64,000 nucleotides of DNA from Flavisphingomonas formosensis (GTDB lineage: Bacteria > Pseudomonadota > Alphaproteobacteria > Sphingomonadales > Sphingomonadaceae): positions 1 through 64,000 of the forward strand of contig NZ_WRPK01000013.1 of NCBI RefSeq assembly GCF_009755815.1, given 5' to 3'. The notes under the pieces are model-generated. The model did not search any database, was not told the origin of the DNA, and saw nothing but the letters and a program-made list of their open reading frames with translations. Shown here one piece after another: positions 36,285 to 45,698 of the stretch. Position 1 is the first letter of the stretch. The number at the start of each line of letters is the position of its first letter. A program made the position numbers and the translations under genes.

Positions 36285-37061
36285 ATGGCGACAGGTTCGG
36301 GGTACCAGGCATTCGGGTTTTCGCTAAGCGAGGTTCTCGAGCAGGGCATGGCGGCGATCCGGAGCGATCCGGTGGTGACGCTGGGCATCGCATTCCTCTT
36401 CGGAACCCTCCCTAACCTGATCTTCGAATGGACGGTGAGGGGGTTCAGCGCGAACGCCTTCTCCATGCCGGTCGGCACGACCTTCACGACCGCGGCCGCC
36501 GTCGGCGGCATCATCGTCGGTTTCGGTGCGCTGATCGGCCAGGCAGCCTTGATGCGTGTGACAGCGAGCCACAGAAGCGGGCGTGCGATGGGATTCGGCG
36601 AAGCCATCGGTGGCGCCCTACGCGTGACCGGCCCGTTGCTGCTGCTCATAATCATCATGATACTCGGCCTGATCGTCGGCCTCATCCTGCTGGTGGTGCC
36701 GGGCATCATCCTTTCCATCATGTGGGCGGTCGCGATGCCGGCGCTGGTGATCGAGCGCGACGGCGTGATCCGGGCGCTGGGGCGAAGCCGCCAGCTCACC
36801 GCGGGCGCGCGCTGGAAGATATTCGGCTGCGCCGTGCTGCTGACCATCGTCCTCGGGCTGCTTACCGGGGTCGTGGCCATCATCGGCGGCGTAGTGGGCG
36901 GATTGGCGAACAGCCCGGTCCTGCTCGGCAAGCTGCCCTCTGCAGTCCTGCAGACGCTGACGACGGCCTATGGGTCGACCGTCATCGCCTCGCTCTTCCT
37001 GGAGCTCCGCGACTGGAAGGACGGTCCCGAAACCGAAGCGCTCAGCGAGATCTTCGCCTGA
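36285..37061 (+). CDS. Polytopic membrane protein, glycerophosphodiesterase-membrane-domain-like
   Basis: 258 aa from ATG 36285 (AGAGGGG upstream). Six hydrophobic segments. LVVPGIILSIMWAVAMPALVIERDGVIRALGRSRQLTAGARWKIFG matches the membrane domain found in GdpP/YciC-like proteins. No catalytic domain is present. It is divergent to the DUF4129 operon. Function unknown. Confidence 0.8.
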   Translation: MATGSGYQAFGFSLSEVLEQGMAAIRSDPVVTLGIAFLFGTLPNLIFEWTVRGFSANAFSMPVGTTFTTAAAVGGIIVGFGALIGQAALMRVTASHRSGRAMGFGEAIGGALRVTGPLLLLIIIMILGLIVGLILLVVPGIILSIMWAVAMPALVIERDGVIRALGRSRQLTAGARWKIFGCAVLLTIVLGLLTGVVAIIGGVVGGLANSPVLLGKLPSAVLQTLTTAYGSTVIASLFLELRDWKDGPETEALSEIFA

Positions 37062-37160
37062 GGGGGCGACGCACCGTCCTTTACACCCTGTCTCACCAAA
37101 GATAGTCTCTCGTCCAGGCGGGCCGGCACGCACCGGCACCGCACCGAGGAGAGCGTATCG

Positions 37161-38921
37161 ATGCTGGACGTGGTGATCAGGGGCGGCACGCTGGTCGATG
37201 GAACGGGCGCGCCGCCGCGCAGCGGCGATCTCGCCATCGAGGACGGCCGGATCGTCGCGATCGGCGGCCGCATCACCGGCAAGGCGCGGCGCGTGATCGA
37301 TGCGGACGGCGCGCTGGTGACGCCGGGCTTCGTCGACGTCCACAGCCATTATGACGGACAGGCGACGTGGGACGACACGCTCGATCCCTCCTTCTCCAAC
37401 GGCATCACCACCACCGTGTTCGGCAATTGCGGCGTCGGCTTCGCGCCGGTGCGCACCACCGATCAGGACCGGATGGTCGCGGTAATGGAAGGTGTCGAGG
37501 CGATCCCCGGCATCGTGCTCAAGGAAGGCGTTCCCTTCTCCTGGGAGAGCTTCCCGGAATATATGGATTTCCTCGACGGGCGGCGGTTCGGCGTCGACGT
37601 CGGCGTGATGATCGCCCATGCGCCGCTGCGCGTCTATGCGATGGGCGAACGTGCCGTCGCGCACGAGCGTGCGACCGAGGCCGAGGTCTCGCTGATGGCC
37701 GATGCGGTCCGAGGCGCGATGGCGGCGGGCGCGATGGGCATGTCGAGCGGCCGCGTCGAGGAACATTTCTACGGCGAGACGTTCGAGAAGGTACCCGGCA
37801 CCTATGCCGAGCATGAGGAGTTGGAGACGCTCGCCCGCGCGATGGGCGAGAGCGGCCGCGGCCATTTCCAGGTCGTCGCGCGCGGCACGGCGGGCGCCGG
37901 CATGCAAGGCTTCATCGGCCGCGACGCACGCATCGCCGAGCATCGCCTGTTCGAGATGATCGCCCGGGTCAGCGGCCGGCCGGTCCATTATCTGCTGCCG
38001 CAGATCGATGCCGATCCGGAAGACTGGCGCGCAATGCTGGCCGAGACGGCGAAGGCCAATGCCGCCGGCCTTTCGATCCACGCGCATATCGCGACGCGCG
38101 GCATGGGCATGCTGACGACGCTGGACGGCTATCACAATTTCATGCTGCGCCCGGCCTATCTCGAGATCGCGCACCTGCCGCGCAAGGAGCGGGCAGCGGC
38201 GATGCGCGATCCCGCCCGCCGCGCCGCCATATTGGCGCAGGAGGATCTGCCGCCGGGCAATGGCATCGACATGATCACTTGGGGGACCGCGCGGGTGATG
38301 ACCGAGCGGGCGCCGATCGCCCACCTCTTCCACGAGGATACGGATTACGAACCCGACGAGACGATCGGCGCCATCGCCGCGCGCACCGGCAAGGATCCGC
38401 AGGAGATCGTCTACGATCACCTCGCCGCAGGTGACGGCGACGGCGTGGTGCCGCAGATGCTGCTAAACTATTCCAACGGCAATCTCGACCACGTCCATGA
38501 GATGCTGACCCATCCCAACACGCTCTCGTCGCTCGGCGACGGCGGCGCGCATGTGCGGCTGATCGCGGACGCTTCGCTGCTGCCGATGCACCTCAGCTTC
38601 TGGGCGCGGGACCGCAAGCGCGGCCCGAAATTCTCCCTGGAATCGATGGTGGAGCGCATTACCCGCCGCAACGCGCGCGCCTTCGGCATGCATGACCGCG
38701 GCGAACTGACCCTCGGCAAGCGCGCAGACGTGAACGTGATCGACTTCGACCGGCTGAACGTGCGGCTGCCGACGATGCGGCACGACCTGCCGGCCGGCGG
38801 CGCGCGCCTGTGCCAGGAGACGACGGGCTTCGTCGCGACGCTGCAGAACGGCGTGGTGACGCGCGAACGCGACGCAGACATGGGGGAGCGGCCGGGCCGG
38901 CTGATCCGGGCCAAGGTCTGA
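37161..38921 (+). CDS. N-acyl-D-amino-acid deacylase-like amidohydrolase
   Basis: 586 aa, start ATG 37161 with GAGGAG upstream. Amidohydrolase-superfamily features: VVIRGGTLVDGTG, metal ligands in DVHSHYDGQATWDD, the D-aminoacylase NGITTTVFGNCGVGFAPVR segment, LGDGGAHVRLIADAS, and the closing LGKRADVNVIDFDRL. Members hydrolyse N-acyl-D-amino acids or related amides using zinc. The exact substrate is not set by the sequence. Confidence 0.9.
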   Translation: MLDVVIRGGTLVDGTGAPPRSGDLAIEDGRIVAIGGRITGKARRVIDADGALVTPGFVDVHSHYDGQATWDDTLDPSFSNGITTTVFGNCGVGFAPVRTTDQDRMVAVMEGVEAIPGIVLKEGVPFSWESFPEYMDFLDGRRFGVDVGVMIAHAPLRVYAMGERAVAHERATEAEVSLMADAVRGAMAAGAMGMSSGRVEEHFYGETFEKVPGTYAEHEELETLARAMGESGRGHFQVVARGTAGAGMQGFIGRDARIAEHRLFEMIARVSGRPVHYLLPQIDADPEDWRAMLAETAKANAAGLSIHAHIATRGMGMLTTLDGYHNFMLRPAYLEIAHLPRKERAAAMRDPARRAAILAQEDLPPGNGIDMITWGTARVMTERAPIAHLFHEDTDYEPDETIGAIAARTGKDPQEIVYDHLAAGDGDGVVPQMLLNYSNGNLDHVHEMLTHPNTLSSLGDGGAHVRLIADASLLPMHLSFWARDRKRGPKFSLESMVERITRRNARAFGMHDRGELTLGKRADVNVIDFDRLNVRLPTMRHDLPAGGARLCQETTGFVATLQNGVVTRERDADMGERPGRLIRAKV

Positions 38922-39039
38922 TCTTCCCGTCCCTGCCTGTCTTCACGCGGGCAATGTCCGACATCTGCGGTCGGCGCGGGGGGCTTGTGTGTTCGATTGG
39001 AATGCGCAAGCTGTTCAGAGAAAAAGGGGCGAAGGGACT

Positions 39040-40245
39040 ATGCGACATTTTCTGTCAGCGACGCTGTGTGCGCTTTTGATGGCCGCGACAGCCCACGCAC
39101 AAACCCCCTTTTATCGTGCGCAAGACAATGCGCCGCCGAAGGTTCCGCTCTGGGAACTGGAGGCGAATGGCGATGCCGTGCAGAAGGATATGGGTTTCGT
39201 CTTCCCAACAAAATGGCGAACTTTCGAGCGTCGGCAGTTCACTTCGACCCGCCAGGACGGTGCGAGCGTCAAGGTCTGGTATGAGAGTCCCGACAAAGCT
39301 CTTACTCTCGGCATATTGCTGCAATTGCGCGTGGATGTGCGCGGCGTCGACTTCGGCGCGGATCTCCCATGGACGATGATAACCATGGCCGCCGACGTCG
39401 AACAGGCCAGCGGCAATATTCCCAAGCCGACAGTCCTTTCTTCCGCGCCATTCATGCTCGGCGATCGGGAGCCGGCCGGCAAGATGCGCTGGGCACGTTA
39501 CAACCTGCCCAGCGAGACCCGGGTGCAAGGGTTATGGTGGCAGAATATCGGCTTATGGTCGGTGGTCATCACGGTCGGTGGGCCGGAGTCGCGAAAAGCG
39601 GAGGTGGAGGAGGCCGCCGCAGCGCTCTTCCAGGAAATGCCCTTTCCGCGCGCGCCGGTTACCGCCGAGCTTTTCGCCTCCGGAAAGCGACTGTTTGCGA
39701 ACATGCCGGGATGCGAGGGCGCGATGAAGGATGGTGCCGGAAGCGGCGGGGAAAAATCGGCGACGGCTGCGGATGCGATGGCTATCAGCATCACCCTGCC
39801 TCGTCATTTCAATGTGAAATCCAGGCCGGCAAGCCCGGCCATAGAAGGAGCCGAATACTGCTTGCTCGAGCGATTTGAGGTCGGCACGGAGCAGATTTCT
39901 GCGATACGCTATATGGGCAAGGGGCGGGGACTCTGGGACTCCCGTTACGGCTTCGCGGTCAATGAGGGGCGAAACGGATATTTCCAGTTCGATCGACCCA
40001 GCAGCTGGCCCAAAGGTGGCAATGCGCCGGTGATCCTCACCTACGGCAACAGCAAGGCCATTATGGCAAATGCCATTTTCACGGACTGGCCCAGCTATGC
40101 TGACGCCAAGAAGATGGTGGTGACTGAGCGAGAAAAGTCGACGACGATCGCAACCGCGACGAACCCAGCCAGAAACATCAGGATCAACGTCAACAAGGCG
40201 CTTATGGAGAAAGCCAAGGAAACCCCGGAACCTGTGCAGAAATAG
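39040..40245 (+). CDS. Secreted protein of unknown function
   Basis: 401 aa from ATG 39040 (GAAGGG upstream). Signal peptide MRHFLSATLCALLMAATAHA. The mature protein is mixed alpha/beta with two lone cysteines (in NMPGCEGAM and YCLLERF) that could form a disulfide. It has no motif recognised here. It ends two bases before the marC stop on the opposite strand, so the two convergent genes have no room for a shared terminator. Confidence 0.75.
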   Translation: MRHFLSATLCALLMAATAHAQTPFYRAQDNAPPKVPLWELEANGDAVQKDMGFVFPTKWRTFERRQFTSTRQDGASVKVWYESPDKALTLGILLQLRVDVRGVDFGADLPWTMITMAADVEQASGNIPKPTVLSSAPFMLGDREPAGKMRWARYNLPSETRVQGLWWQNIGLWSVVITVGGPESRKAEVEEAAAALFQEMPFPRAPVTAELFASGKRLFANMPGCEGAMKDGAGSGGEKSATAADAMAISITLPRHFNVKSRPASPAIEGAEYCLLERFEVGTEQISAIRYMGKGRGLWDSRYGFAVNEGRNGYFQFDRPSSWPKGGNAPVILTYGNSKAIMANAIFTDWPSYADAKKMVVTEREKSTTIATATNPARNIRINVNKALMEKAKETPEPVQK

Positions 40246-40247
40246 GT

Positions 40248-40889
40248 TCAGCCGAAGCTCGCCTTCAGCCCATCGATCACGAATTGCGCGGCCAGCGCGG
40301 CGAGGATGACGCCGAGCACGCGGGTGATCATCGCCTCCAGCTTGGGACCGAGCACGCGCATCATCGGCGCGGCGGCGAGCAGGGCGATCAGGGTCAGCGC
40401 CAGCACGCTCAGCATCGCGCCCAGCGTGATCAGCGTCTCGATCAGGCCCCGCGCCTTGGAGGTGAGCAGCATCGCCGTCGCGATCGAGCCGGGGCCGGCG
40501 ATCATCGGGATGCCCATCGGGAAGACGGAGATATCCTCCTCCTCCAGCGGGCGTTCCTCCTCTGCCGCCTTGCGTTCGATCTCCTTCGCGCGATCCTCGC
40601 GGCGCTGGGTGCGCTGTTCGAACACCATGTCGATCGCGATCAGGAACAGCATGATCCCGCCCGCCACCCGGAAGGCGTCGAGTCCGATATCGAGCACGCG
40701 GAACAGATCCTCGCCGAAGATGGCGAAGACCAGCAAGATACCCGTCGCGACACCGACAGAGCGCATCGCCATCGCGCGGCGATGCACGGCAGTGGTGCCG
40801 GAGGTGAGGCTGGCGAAGATCGGCGCGCAGCCGGGCGGGTCAATGATGACGAAGAAAGTGACGAAGGCGGAGAGGAAGAGGGCGATCAC
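40248..40889 (-). CDS. MarC-family integral membrane protein
   Basis: 213 aa, six helices. [18 protein letters not shown] and [19 protein letters not shown] are the conserved MarC motifs. A charged, Glu/Arg-rich cytoplasmic loop (about residues 110-135) is longer than in E. coli MarC. Once thought to confer antibiotic resistance, the family's role is unresolved. It overlaps the folD stop by four bases. Confidence 0.9.
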   Translation of the reverse strand: MIALFLSAFVTFFVIIDPPGCAPIFASLTSGTTAVHRRAMAMRSVGVATGILLVFAIFGEDLFRVLDIGLDAFRVAGGIMLFLIAIDMVFEQRTQRREDRAKEIERKAAEEERPLEEEDISVFPMGIPMIAGPGSIATAMLLTSKARGLIETLITLGAMLSVLALTLIALLAAAPMMRVLGPKLEAMITRVLGVILAALAAQFVIDGLKASFG

Positions 40890-41776
40890 AGCCGCTCGGT
40901 CAGCTCCACGCCGGCATGACGATGCGCCGCGACCAGCGCGTTGCGCAGCAGCACGGCGATCGTCATCGGCCCCACGCCGCCCGGCACTGGCGTGATCGCT
41001 CCGGCGAGCTGGCTGGCACCGGCGAAATCGACGTCGCCGACAAGGCGGGTCTTGCCCGGCTCGGCCGCGGGCACGCGGTTGATGCCGACATCGATCACGG
41101 TCGCGCCCGGCTTGATCCAGTCGCCCTTCACCATTTCGGGCCGGCCCACAGCGGCGACCACGATATCGGCGCGGCGGACGAGCGCGGGCAGATCGCGCGT
41201 ACGGCTATGCGCCACGGTGACGGTGCAGCTTTCGCGGATCAGCAGTTGCGCCATCGGTTTGCCGACGATGTTCGAGCGGCCGATGACCACAGCGTCCAGG
41301 CCGGAGAGATCGCCCAGCCGGTCCTTGAGCAGCATCAGGCAGCCAAGCGGCGTGCACGGCACGAAGCCCGGCAGGCCGGTGGCGAGACGGCCGGCGTTGA
41401 TCGGGTGGAAACCGTCGACATCCTTGTCCGGATCGATCGCGGCGATGATCGCATTCTCGTCGATATGCGGCGGCAGCGGAAGCTGGACGAGGATGCCGTC
41501 CACCGCCGGATCGGCATTGAGCCGGTGGACGAGCGCGACCAGCTCCTCCTGCGGCGTGCCGGCCGGCAGCCGGTGCTCGAAGCTGGCCATGCCGGCCTCG
41601 AGCGTGGCCTTGCCCTTGGAGCGGACATAGACTGCGCTGGCCGGATCCTCCCCGACGAGGACGACCGCGAGCCCCGCGGCCCTGTTCGCGACCGACTGGA
41701 AGAGGCCGGCAGCCTGACCCACCCGGGCGCGCAGCCCGGCGGCGAAGGCTTTGCCGTCGATGATCTCGGCCGTCAT
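40886..41776 (-). CDS. folD: Bifunctional methylenetetrahydrofolate dehydrogenase/cyclohydrolase
   Basis: 296 aa from ATG 41776 (GAGGAG eight bases upstream). Catalytic Lys lies in [32 protein letters not shown] and [16 protein letters not shown] are the family's signatures. It interconverts one-carbon folates in the cytosol. The preceding yggT gene and following marC give the common alphaproteobacterial yggT-folD-marC operon. Confidence 0.96.
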   Translation of the reverse strand: MTAEIIDGKAFAAGLRARVGQAAGLFQSVANRAAGLAVVLVGEDPASAVYVRSKGKATLEAGMASFEHRLPAGTPQEELVALVHRLNADPAVDGILVQLPLPPHIDENAIIAAIDPDKDVDGFHPINAGRLATGLPGFVPCTPLGCLMLLKDRLGDLSGLDAVVIGRSNIVGKPMAQLLIRESCTVTVAHSRTRDLPALVRRADIVVAAVGRPEMVKGDWIKPGATVIDVGINRVPAAEPGKTRLVGDVDFAGASQLAGAITPVPGGVGPMTIAVLLRNALVAAHRHAGVELTERL

Positions 41777-41787
41777 GGCGGGGCTCC

Positions 41788-42090
41788 TCAATAGACCAAA
41801 GCCATCTGGATCTGCGGCAGCACGATCGACCGCAGGATGTAGAGCAGGAGCAGCACCACCATGGGTGAGAGATCCAGCGCGCCGAAATCCGGCATGATCC
41901 TGCGTATCGGCCGGTAGAGAGGCTCGGTGATCCGATCGAGCGCGTAGAGCAACGAGCGAACGAAATCATTGTGCGTGTTGATGACGTTAAACGCCACCAG
42001 CCACGACAGGATCGCCTGGATGACGATGATCCATGTGAGAATATAGAGCAGCAGATCGACGATCTGCAGCAGGGCATTCACAAAGGGCAT
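41788..42090 (-). CDS. yggT: YggT-family membrane protein
   Basis: 100 aa with two long helices at the termini ([25 protein letters not shown] and the [18 protein letters not shown] stretch), joined by [20 protein letters not shown], the YggT signature. The family is tied to ion handling and cell-division-related membrane organisation, without a firm mechanism. It is 11 bases upstream of folD. Confidence 0.92.
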   Translation of the reverse strand: MPFVNALLQIVDLLLYILTWIIVIQAILSWLVAFNVINTHNDFVRSLLYALDRITEPLYRPIRRIMPDFGALDLSPMVVLLLLYILRSIVLPQIQMALVY

Positions 42091-42264
42091 GCGCGCTATC
42101 CCGAAATCCCGCCCCGAAGAAGGGCCATGTCAGTGGCCACGCTCTAGCGGGGGGAGAACGATGGGGCAATCTTCACTGATCGGCGCGGGACGAGATGCTC
42201 CCCCCTTTCATCCTCCCCGATAAGGGCACCGCTTCACATATCCGTTCGGTTGGCTTTCTTCCCC

Positions 42265-42350
42265 GTCATGCCAGCGGAAGCTGGCATCGCTCTCAAGAGG
42301 CAGCCGGGTAGCTGTGGAGAGCGACCCCAGCTTGCGCTGGGGTGACGAAG
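42265..42350. repeat. Inverted-repeat element (type B, copy 2) between argB and yggT
   Basis: Contains an ATGCCAGC/GCTGGCAT hairpin (42268-42287), a CCCCAGC/GCTGGGG hairpin (42325-42342) and complementary GCTCTC (42289-42294) and GAGAGC (42317-42322) between them. Ends GTCAT...GTGACGAAG match the element at 15491-15572. Just upstream, 42198-42215 has a lone TTTCATCCTCCCCG, a remnant of the type A repeat end. Confidence 0.7.
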
Positions 42351-42384
42351 AAGAGGGTTCCACGTCAACCACGGGTGAATGCTC

Positions 42385-43293
42385 TCAGAGCTTCACGAGC
42401 GTACCCGCGCCGCGCTTGGTGAAGATCTCCAGCAGCATCGCATGCGGAATGCGCCCGTCGAGGATCACGGCGGCATCGACGCCGCCCTGGACCGCGTGGA
42501 CGCAGGTCTCGAGCTTGGGGATCATGCCGCCGGTGATCGTGCCATCGCCCTGCAGCGTCTCGATCTTCTCGGGCGTCAGGTCGCGCAGCAGCCGCTTCTC
42601 CTTGTCCATCACGCCGGGTACGTCCGTCAGCAGGAAGAGGCGGGCCGCGCCGAGGCCGATCGCGATCGCACCCGCCATGGTATCCGCGTTGATATTGTAG
42701 GTCTCGCCATCGGTGCCGACCGCCACCGGTGCGACGACCGGGATCATGCCCGCCTTGGAGATGGTGTCGATCACCCGCCGGTCGATTTCCGCCGGCTCGC
42801 CGACGAAGCCGAGATCGACGACGCTCTCGACGTTGCTGTCCGGATCCCGCCTGGTACGGCGGACCTTGTCCGCCACGACGAAACCGCCATCCTTGCCGGA
42901 AATGCCGATGGCACGGCCGCCCGCGCGGCCGATCCAGGACACGATCTCCTTGTTGAGTGCGCCGGAGAGGACCATCTCCGCGACCTTCATCGTCTCCGCA
43001 TCGGTGACGCGCAGCCCGTCGACGAAGCGGCTCTCGACGCCGAGCGTCTTCAGCATGGTGCCGATCTGCGGGCCGCCGCCATGGACGACGACGGGATTGA
43101 TGCCGACCGCCTTCAGGAGCACGACATCCTCGGCAAAATCGCGCGCCGCCTCGGGATCGCCCATCGCGTGGCCGCCATATTTCACGACGAAGGTCTCGCC
43201 GGCATATCGCTGCATATAGGGCAGCGCCTCGGTGAGCGTCTCGGCCTTGAGGAGCAGGGCAGGATCGGGGGCGTGATCGGCGGCGGTGGACAA
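42385..43293 (-). CDS. argB: Acetylglutamate kinase
   Basis: 302 aa. Amino-acid kinase motifs: [38 protein letters not shown], and the [13 protein letters not shown] nucleotide segment. It phosphorylates N-acetylglutamate in arginine synthesis, step two. An MFS gene lies 21 bases upstream on the same strand and may be co-transcribed. The 290 bp downstream contains only repeat sequences. Confidence 0.96.
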   Translation of the reverse strand: MSTAADHAPDPALLLKAETLTEALPYMQRYAGETFVVKYGGHAMGDPEAARDFAEDVVLLKAVGINPVVVHGGGPQIGTMLKTLGVESRFVDGLRVTDAETMKVAEMVLSGALNKEIVSWIGRAGGRAIGISGKDGGFVVADKVRRTRRDPDSNVESVVDLGFVGEPAEIDRRVIDTISKAGMIPVVAPVAVGTDGETYNINADTMAGAIAIGLGAARLFLLTDVPGVMDKEKRLLRDLTPEKIETLQGDGTITGGMIPKLETCVHAVQGGVDAAVILDGRIPHAMLLEIFTKRGAGTLVKL

Positions 43294-43314
43294 TGGCCTC
43301 TCCAGCGGGCGTGG

Positions 43315-44577
43315 TCAGGCGCCTTCGAGGCGCGCGCCGCTCTTGAGGAAAAGTCCGCCGCTCCACAAGCGCGAAAAGATGAATATACCGATCGTGCCGG
43401 CCAGGCCGAGTGCGGCGGACAGCAGGTAGCCGCGCCCGCCATAATCTTCGTAGATGCCGCCCAGCACCGATGTGACGATTCCGAAGATCACGCCGTTCAC
43501 CATCGCAGCATAGACGCCCATCACCGCGGTGGAGACATGATCGGGCACGGCTGCGCGCAGCGTCTGCATCGCGCCGAGATGCATCGCGCCATAAGTCAGG
43601 CCATGCAGCGTCTGCAGCCCGAACAGGATCAGGATGGGCGGATCGAAGGCGGTGCCGGTGAAACGCACGATGGCGCCGAGGCCGCCCGCCAGCATCAGGC
43701 CGATCGCCCAGCGCGGGCTGGCCTTGTTGCCGAACAGCGCGAGCAGGCTGACCTCCGCCATCACGCCCCACGCCCAGAGCCACCCGGTCAGCCCGTAGGA
43801 ATAGCCGAGATGATCGTGCCAATGGACGACGCTGAACAGATAATAATAAGCGTGACCGGCGTTGATCAGCGAAACCGACAGGATGAATATCCAGGTCTGC
43901 GGCAGGCGCAGGATGGCGAGCAGCGCGCGATTGCGGTCGGCGTCGATCGCGGGATCGCGGATCGGCCGCGTGGCGGCGGCCCCTGTCGGCAGCGCCCGGG
44001 CGGCGACTGCCAATATGGCGAGACCCGCAACCTCCAGCCATATCACCATCGGCACGCCGAACCGGTCGATCAGCGCCCCGCCGAGGACATTGGCGATGGC
44101 GAAGCCGAGCGAGCCCCACAGTCTCGCCAGGCCGTAGTTCATCGTCCGATCGGCCAGCGCGAGCGCGTCGGCCAGTGGAATCACCGGCCCGACGAAGAGG
44201 CCGGCGATGATCATCATCATCAGGATCGGGCCGGGCGCGTGGCAGAAGATCAGCACGAACGTCGCCAGCCCGGCACAGAGCGCGGCGACGATCAGCAGCG
44301 TGCGGCGCCCGAACAGGTCGGCGAGGTAGGAAAGCAGCGGCTGGCCGACCGTCTTGGCGATCAGCGAGGCCGAGCCGACCAGCGCGATCATCACCGGATC
44401 GAGCGCGCGCGAACCGAGCCAGCTCGCGCCGAACACGGTGTTGATCCCGAGGAAGAAGAAATAGGCGAAATAGACGATCGCCATCCGCGCCATCAGCGGT
44501 GCAGACGCAGCATCGCCGCCTCCGGCCTCGCCGGCAGGCGCACGCGTTTCCGATTCGGCGGTGGCCCCCGTCTGCAC
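43315..44577 (-). CDS. MFS transporter, HcaT/MFS_1-like
   Basis: 420 aa with twelve predicted helices after a short polar N-terminus. FFFLGINTVFGASWLGSRALDPVMIALVGSASLIAKTVGQPLLSYLADLFGRR resembles the phenylpropionate permease (HcaT) group. LTDRTMNYGLARLWGSLGFAIANVLGG is the loop of helices 4-5. The substrate is unknown. It is close upstream of argB. Confidence 0.85.
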   Translation of the reverse strand: MQTGATAESETRAPAGEAGGGDAASAPLMARMAIVYFAYFFFLGINTVFGASWLGSRALDPVMIALVGSASLIAKTVGQPLLSYLADLFGRRTLLIVAALCAGLATFVLIFCHAPGPILMMMIIAGLFVGPVIPLADALALADRTMNYGLARLWGSLGFAIANVLGGALIDRFGVPMVIWLEVAGLAILAVAARALPTGAAATRPIRDPAIDADRNRALLAILRLPQTWIFILSVSLINAGHAYYYLFSVVHWHDHLGYSYGLTGWLWAWGVMAEVSLLALFGNKASPRWAIGLMLAGGLGAIVRFTGTAFDPPILILFGLQTLHGLTYGAMHLGAMQTLRAAVPDHVSTAVMGVYAAMVNGVIFGIVTSVLGGIYEDYGGRGYLLSAALGLAGTIGIFIFSRLWSGGLFLKSGARLEGA

Positions 44578-44621
44578 GGCCCCCCTTGTGATCGGGGAGC
44601 CGCAGCCGCGTCAAGCGCCGC

Positions 44622-45491
44622 TCAGCGCGTCGGCACGGGTTCCGGACCGGAATAATCGTAGAAGCCGCGGCCAGACTTGCGGCCGTACCAGCCTGCCTCG
44701 ACATATTTCACGAGCAGCGGCGCGGGGCGATATTTGGGATCGCCGGTGGTCGACAGGAAAACCTTGAGGATCTCCAGGCAGGTGTCGAGGCCAACGAAGT
44801 CGGCGAGCTGCAGCGGGCCCATCGGATGATTGAGGCCGAGCCGGCAGCCATTGTCGATGTCCCGCACCGAGGCGACACCCTCGCCGAGCGCGAACACCGC
44901 CTCGTTGAGCATCGGCAGCAGGATGCGGTTCACCGCGAAGCCGGGCGCGTCGTTGACGTGGACCACCGTCTTGCCGATCGATTTCACGAAGCCGTCCACC
45001 GCCGTCACCGTCGCATCGGATGTGGCGAGGCCGCGGATCACCTCGACGAGCGCCATCAGCGGCACCGGATTGAAGAAATGCACGCCGATGAAGCGCGCCG
45101 GATCGGCGGAGGCCTGCGCCAGACGCGTGATCGGGATGGAGGAGGTGTTGCTGGCGAGCAGCGCCTCCGATCCGAGCACGTTGGAAACATTCTCGAAAAT
45201 CTTGCGCTTGATGTCCTCGCGCTCGGTCGCCGCCTCGACGACCAGGTCGGCCTCAGCCATGGGCGCCACGTCGCCGGCCGTCTCGATCCGCCCGAGCAGC
45301 GCGTCGCGATCGGCGGCGCTCATCTTTTCCTTCTCGACCAGCCGGCCGAGCGTCCTGGCGATGTTGGCCTTGCCCTTGTCGGCCAGCTCCTGCGAAATAT
45401 CGGCCAGCAGCACGCGATAGCCCGCCGCCGCGCTCACCTGCGCAATGCCCACGCCCATCTGGCCCGCGCCGATCACGCCAATCGTCTTCAC
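44622..45491 (-). CDS. 3-hydroxybutyryl-CoA dehydrogenase family protein
   Basis: 289 aa, family-standard length. NAD site IGVIGAGQMGVGIAQVSA, LVVEAATEREDIKRKIF, catalytic-region SNTSSIPITRLA and HFFNPVPLMALVEVI, and the C-terminal dimer domain NRILLPMLNEA. It oxidises 3-hydroxyacyl-CoA in the cytosol, as in PHB or butyrate metabolism (Hbd/PaaH type). It is a monocistronic gene, with a 207-bp gap to the divergent sulfotransferase operon. Confidence 0.94.
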   Translation of the reverse strand: MKTIGVIGAGQMGVGIAQVSAAAGYRVLLADISQELADKGKANIARTLGRLVEKEKMSAADRDALLGRIETAGDVAPMAEADLVVEAATEREDIKRKIFENVSNVLGSEALLASNTSSIPITRLAQASADPARFIGVHFFNPVPLMALVEVIRGLATSDATVTAVDGFVKSIGKTVVHVNDAPGFAVNRILLPMLNEAVFALGEGVASVRDIDNGCRLGLNHPMGPLQLADFVGLDTCLEILKVFLSTTGDPKYRPAPLLVKYVEAGWYGRKSGRGFYDYSGPEPVPTR

Positions 45492-45698
45492 CGCCCGTCT
45501 CCCATCCGATGACTCGCGAGGCTGATAGGCGGCGACGGCGATGAGGGAAAGAGCGGCGGAGCAAAGCCGCAGCGCACATGGAGCGAATCTTTCAGGCCTG
45601 TAACATCACGAAATCTGAAGCGAATATTTAGCCGCCATCACGACCCTCGGCGGCGGAGCGACATTGCGTCTGCTTGCGCCGCCGCCAAGGAGATCGGC

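Noticed and set aside
36618-38420. 600-codon minus-strand frame over the amidohydrolase
   Set aside because: Antisense shadow; the plus-strand genes carry active-site motifs.
42379-44655. 758-codon plus-strand frame over argB and the MFS gene
   Set aside because: Spans two convincing genes on the opposite strand and has no recognisable motif.
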